DNA of 46,221 bases. Source: Gammaproteobacteria bacterium. Lineage in GTDB: Bacteria > Pseudomonadota > Gammaproteobacteria > Steroidobacterales > MnTg04. Below the pieces are notes generated by a model. That model saw only the letters and a list, made by a program, of their open reading frames with translations, was not told the DNA's origin and did no database searches. Shown here in pieces: positions 43,012 through 46,221 of this stretch. The stretch spans positions 1 to 46,221 of the forward strand of contig JAPUGL010000057.1 in assembly GCA_027292775.1 (NCBI GenBank), in the 5' to 3' direction. How positions within the stretch are numbered: the first letter of the stretch is position 1; each line of letters begins with the position of its first letter. The position numbers and the translations under genes were made by a program.

Positions 43012-43262
43012 TATCAGTGGTTTAGATCAGTTCGCCTCACATAGCCTGGACACAAGTGTAAATCTTGTCGACGCTGTGTCCGTCAAAAATCCGTTCAGCT
43101 TGTATTCAGGTACAACTGATTAATCTGCAACGGATTTAGAACTTTTGACAAGCGTCGGAATCGTAAGTATCGAGAATACCACAGGGTTTTTATCTTTCAT
43201 GTATTTATTTGGGATAAACAGCCTATACTTGGTTTTCAGACTTCACACGGACGACAAATAGA

Positions 43263-43277
43263 TTCGCTAAAAGCGAA
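43263..43277 (+). other. 5'UTR hairpin TTCGCT-AAA-AGCGAA abutting the Shine-Dalgarno
   Basis: Perfect 6-bp stem immediately before AAAGGA, upstream of the 43293 ATG. Confidence 0.5.
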
Positions 43278-43292
43278 AAGGATGACAATTTT

Positions 43293-43877
43293 ATGAAGAT
43301 TTTCAATGCAATGATTCGATATGGCGCGATCGCGTCACTGGCCTTGGCTCCCGCCGCGGTCCTGGCGGCTTCGCCAGATTACACGTATATCGAAGGTTCT
43401 TACGTCAATATAGATCTTGATGGTGTTGACGACGGCGGCGGCTTCGGTATCGCTGGGTCAGCGGAAGTTGGCGAAAATATCTATATCTTTGCCGATTATT
43501 CCTCTGTCGGTTTTTCTGGCCCCTTTGACTTCAGCATATACAACGTCGGTGTCGGCTATAAGAGCGCCGTTTCAGACACCACCGATGTCAATGTGAGCAT
43601 CGCATATATCAATGCGGAGCTAGACGCCGGCATTCTTGGTAGTGCGGATGAAGACGGTTATAGCCTGGACGTCTCACTGCGCAACATGGTGAGCAACGAG
43701 TTCGAGCTCAATGGCGGAATCAACTATATCGATTTTGGTGGCAGTGGCGGTGACGACACCTTATTTCATGTCGGTGGCGTATATTCCTTTAACGACAGCT
43801 TTGCCGTTACCGGCGATTTTAGCGTCGGCGAGGACATCACGACTTTTCTGATTGGTGGCAGGTTTTATGTGAAGTAA
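43293..43877 (+). CDS. Small outer-membrane beta-barrel protein
   Basis: 194 aa, signal peptide (LALAPAAVLAA), alternating beta strands, C-terminal FLIGGRFYVK. Confidence 0.75.
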   Translation: MKIFNAMIRYGAIASLALAPAAVLAASPDYTYIEGSYVNIDLDGVDDGGGFGIAGSAEVGENIYIFADYSSVGFSGPFDFSIYNVGVGYKSAVSDTTDVNVSIAYINAELDAGILGSADEDGYSLDVSLRNMVSNEFELNGGINYIDFGGSGGDDTLFHVGGVYSFNDSFAVTGDFSVGEDITTFLIGGRFYVK

Positions 43878-43910
43878 TTTCACAACCGAAATCCAAAAGC
43901 GAAAACTGGA

Positions 43911-43937
43911 AAGCCCCTCTACCGAGGGGCTTTTCTT
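43911..43937 (+). terminator. Rho-independent terminator after the outer-membrane barrel gene
   Basis: AAGCCCCTC-TACC-GAGGGGCTTTTCTTT. Confidence 0.9.
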
Positions 43938-44021
43938 TGCCTGTAGACAATTCGACGCCACCTTTTCTAGGTGTTGCCCTCCATTTGAGTTAGTCTCGGC
44001 GCTCTCACCCGCACCAGGAAA

Positions 44022-45995
44022 ATGCGATTGAACAAGCATCCAGGTCTGTCAGACGCGGCACACCGGCCATTGAGAGACGGTGAAATCTATCAACCCTATG
44101 TTTCAGCCGCGGAGTCGCCAGCGGAATTCACGCTGAAAGCGCTGTTCTTCGGCATTCTTTTTGGCGTGATTTTTGGCGCCGCCAACGCCTACCTCGGTCT
44201 TCGTGCCGGCCTGACTATATCCACATCGATACCGGTTGCCGTCATGACAGTTGCCGCGTTCCAGGCACTCAAAGGAATTGGCATCCAGTCTCATATCCTT
44301 GAAGCCAACATGTCGCAAACCATCGGTTCGGCTTCGAGTTCGGTGGCCAGCGGCGTCATTTTTACATTGCCGGCGCTATTTCTATGGGGGGTAGCGCCGA
44401 CCTTGATGCAGATGACCTTGCTGGCAATGGCGGGTGGCCTGATCGGAGTCCTGTTCATGATTCCACTAAGGCGTTTCCTGATCGAACGTGAGCACGGTCA
44501 CCTGCCCTACCCCGAAGGTACTGCCTGCGCCCATGTTCTGGTTGCCAACGAAATCGGCGGCAGCCAGGCACGCCAGGTTTTCTGGGGCCTGGGCATTGGC
44601 GCCGCTTTCAAGGCGTTGACCTCATGGGCCAAGCTACTTCCGACGGAGTTTCACACCAATATCCCCTTCCTAAAAAAAGGGGCTATCGGTATAGATCTGT
44701 CAGCCGCCCTGTTTGGGGTTGGCTTCATACTCGGACCGCGTATCGCGACCATCATGGTAGGCGGCGGATTGCTGTCATCGCTACTCATTATTCCGGCGAT
44801 CGCGATCTGGGGTGACGCGCGAGCTATTCCACTGTTTCCCGAGGCCGAGCTGCTGATTCGCGATATGTCCCCGTCGCTGATCTGGACGCGCTATGTCCGC
44901 TACATTGGCGCGGGTGCGGTCGCCACCGCAGGCATTATTACGCTGGCCAGAAGTTTGCCTGTCATACTGCAAAGCTTCCGTATCGCCGCCACCGAATTAT
45001 CCGAGCGCGTTGTCCCTGGCTCTTCCATGCAGGTAAATGCGCCAAGGACCTCGCTTGACCTGCCGCTAAAAGTTGTCGGTATCGGCATATTGCTGATCGT
45101 CGCGGTACTCGCGTTGGTGCCGGCACCGTTTGGGGCCCTGGAAAGCGCCTTGCAACGGGTGGTTGCCGCGATCATGGTCGTGATTTTCTCGTTCTTTTTC
45201 GTCACCGTCGCGTCGCGCATCGTCGGACTGGTCGGCGTGACCTCGAACCCGACCAGCGGGATGACGATCGCCTCATTGCTGGGTACGGCGGGCGTATTTC
45301 TCGTCATGGGCTGGACCGATATGACCGGCAAGGCTGCCGCATTGACGGTCGGTTGTGTTGTCGCAATTGCGGCGTCTATTGCCGGTGACACGTCCCAGGA
45401 TCTGAAGACCGGTTACTTGCTGGGAGCGACACCAAAGCGCCAGCAGACCGGCGAACTCGTCGGCGTTCTGACGTCCGCTACCTTCGTCTGCCTTTCCGTG
45501 TTGTTGCTGGCCGAGACCTTTGGTTTTGGCGGGCAGGAGCTGCCGGCGCCGCAGGCGACGCTTATGAAACTGGTTATCGATGGCGTGCTCGATCAATCGT
45601 TGCCGTGGGGTCTGGTCGCAATCGGCGGGTTGATCGCTGTTGCCTGCGAGCTTTTCAAAATTCCCTCCTTACCATTCGCCGTCGGCGTTTATTTGCCGGT
45701 TTCGACGATGACACCCGTGTTTCTTGGCGGAGCCATCCGCTGGTTTTTCGCCCGACGCGCGAAGAACAAAGAGCAGGAAATCGACCAGCGAGACCGAGGC
45801 GTCTTGCTTGGATCGGGTTTCGTCGGTGGCGAAGGACTGCTCGGAGTCGCCATCGCCGCTGTAGCATTCGTACAAAACAAAAAACCCGATGGTTTCGGCA
45901 CCGACTGGCTCGGTCCGGACTGGATGGTTCAGATTGGCGGCCTGATCGGTTTTGGCTTGCTGTTAAGCTGGTTCGCCCGGCGGGTCAGGGGATAA
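44022..45995 (+). CDS. OPT family oligopeptide transporter
   Basis: 657 aa polytopic; FGAANAYLGLRAGLTISTSIPVAVM, ANMSQTIGSASSSVASGVIFTLPALF, PYPEGTACAHVLVANE. Confidence 0.93.
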   Translation: MRLNKHPGLSDAAHRPLRDGEIYQPYVSAAESPAEFTLKALFFGILFGVIFGAANAYLGLRAGLTISTSIPVAVMTVAAFQALKGIGIQSHILEANMSQTIGSASSSVASGVIFTLPALFLWGVAPTLMQMTLLAMAGGLIGVLFMIPLRRFLIEREHGHLPYPEGTACAHVLVANEIGGSQARQVFWGLGIGAAFKALTSWAKLLPTEFHTNIPFLKKGAIGIDLSAALFGVGFILGPRIATIMVGGGLLSSLLIIPAIAIWGDARAIPLFPEAELLIRDMSPSLIWTRYVRYIGAGAVATAGIITLARSLPVILQSFRIAATELSERVVPGSSMQVNAPRTSLDLPLKVVGIGILLIVAVLALVPAPFGALESALQRVVAAIMVVIFSFFFVTVASRIVGLVGVTSNPTSGMTIASLLGTAGVFLVMGWTDMTGKAAALTVGCVVAIAASIAGDTSQDLKTGYLLGATPKRQQTGELVGVLTSATFVCLSVLLLAETFGFGGQELPAPQATLMKLVIDGVLDQSLPWGLVAIGGLIAVACELFKIPSLPFAVGVYLPVSTMTPVFLGGAIRWFFARRAKNKEQEIDQRDRGVLLGSGFVGGEGLLGVAIAAVAFVQNKKPDGFGTDWLGPDWMVQIGGLIGFGLLLSWFARRVRG

Positions 45996-46023
45996 AACAG
46001 AGCCGGCAACCGATCTTCTTCAC

Positions 46024-46111
46024 GAATGTCCGCTTTGGGTCGTTAGCGGCCGTTCGTTTCAGGCTGCATCTTAGCGCCTGAATGTCCGCTAACGGCCACA
46101 AGCGGACGTTC
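46024..46111. repeat. Long hairpin/inverted repeat element (TGTCCGCT...GTTAGCGG)
   Basis: Arms 46024-46055 vs 46080-46111 match 26/32 as reverse complements; internal TCAGGC/GCCTGA pairing. Confidence 0.75.
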
Positions 46112-46119
46112 TGTAACCA

Positions 46120-46221
46120 TTACTCCTCGCCCGTGAGCCTCGTGTCCATGACCCACTGCGGCGTCCGCCCTTCGGTAACAGGTGGATCGAGTTGCGGTCG
46201 CTTCGCGCCCGCTGGTGGCGG
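46120..46221 (-). CDS. Possible C-terminal end of an unidentified minus-strand gene
   Basis: Open frame PPPAGAKRPQLDPPVTEGRTPQWVMDTRLTGEE-stop reaching the window edge. Confidence 0.3.
   Translation of the reverse strand, partial: PPPAGAKRPQLDPPVTEGRTPQWVMDTRLTGEE

Overview
The window looks like a mostly ordinary chromosomal segment from a gammaproteobacterium. It contains the purB 3' end, nudJ-mnmA, acnA, a sirtuin, fadH, an ABC exporter, tatD, thrB, tRNA-Lys(TTT), queE/queC, the complete ybgC-tolQRAB-pal-cpoB cluster, ruvCAB and yebC, relA, sucA-sucB-lpdA, and an OPT transporter. The accessory-looking part is about 700-6250 on the minus strand. There a TPR plus beta-barrel protein resembling Slam (DUF560) sits next to a FecR-domain protein. 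That protein's C-terminus looks like a TbpB/Slam-substrate-type small beta-barrel. A large Ig/HYR-type lipoprotein follows. Each of the three genes has a TGTGA-N6-TCACA (CRP/FNR-type) box or near-match upstream, including two perfect copies exactly 63 bp apart before the FecR gene. I propose this as a candidate co-regulated surface-display/secretion system. A second class of unexplained structure is a set of large (about 145-180 bp) imperfect palindromes with an ATAG...CTAT core exactly or nearly at their centre, abutting stop codons (10828-10973, 18708-18886, 36583-36741). A different long hairpin repeat lies at 46024-46111. All family assignments come from reading motifs; no database search was run.
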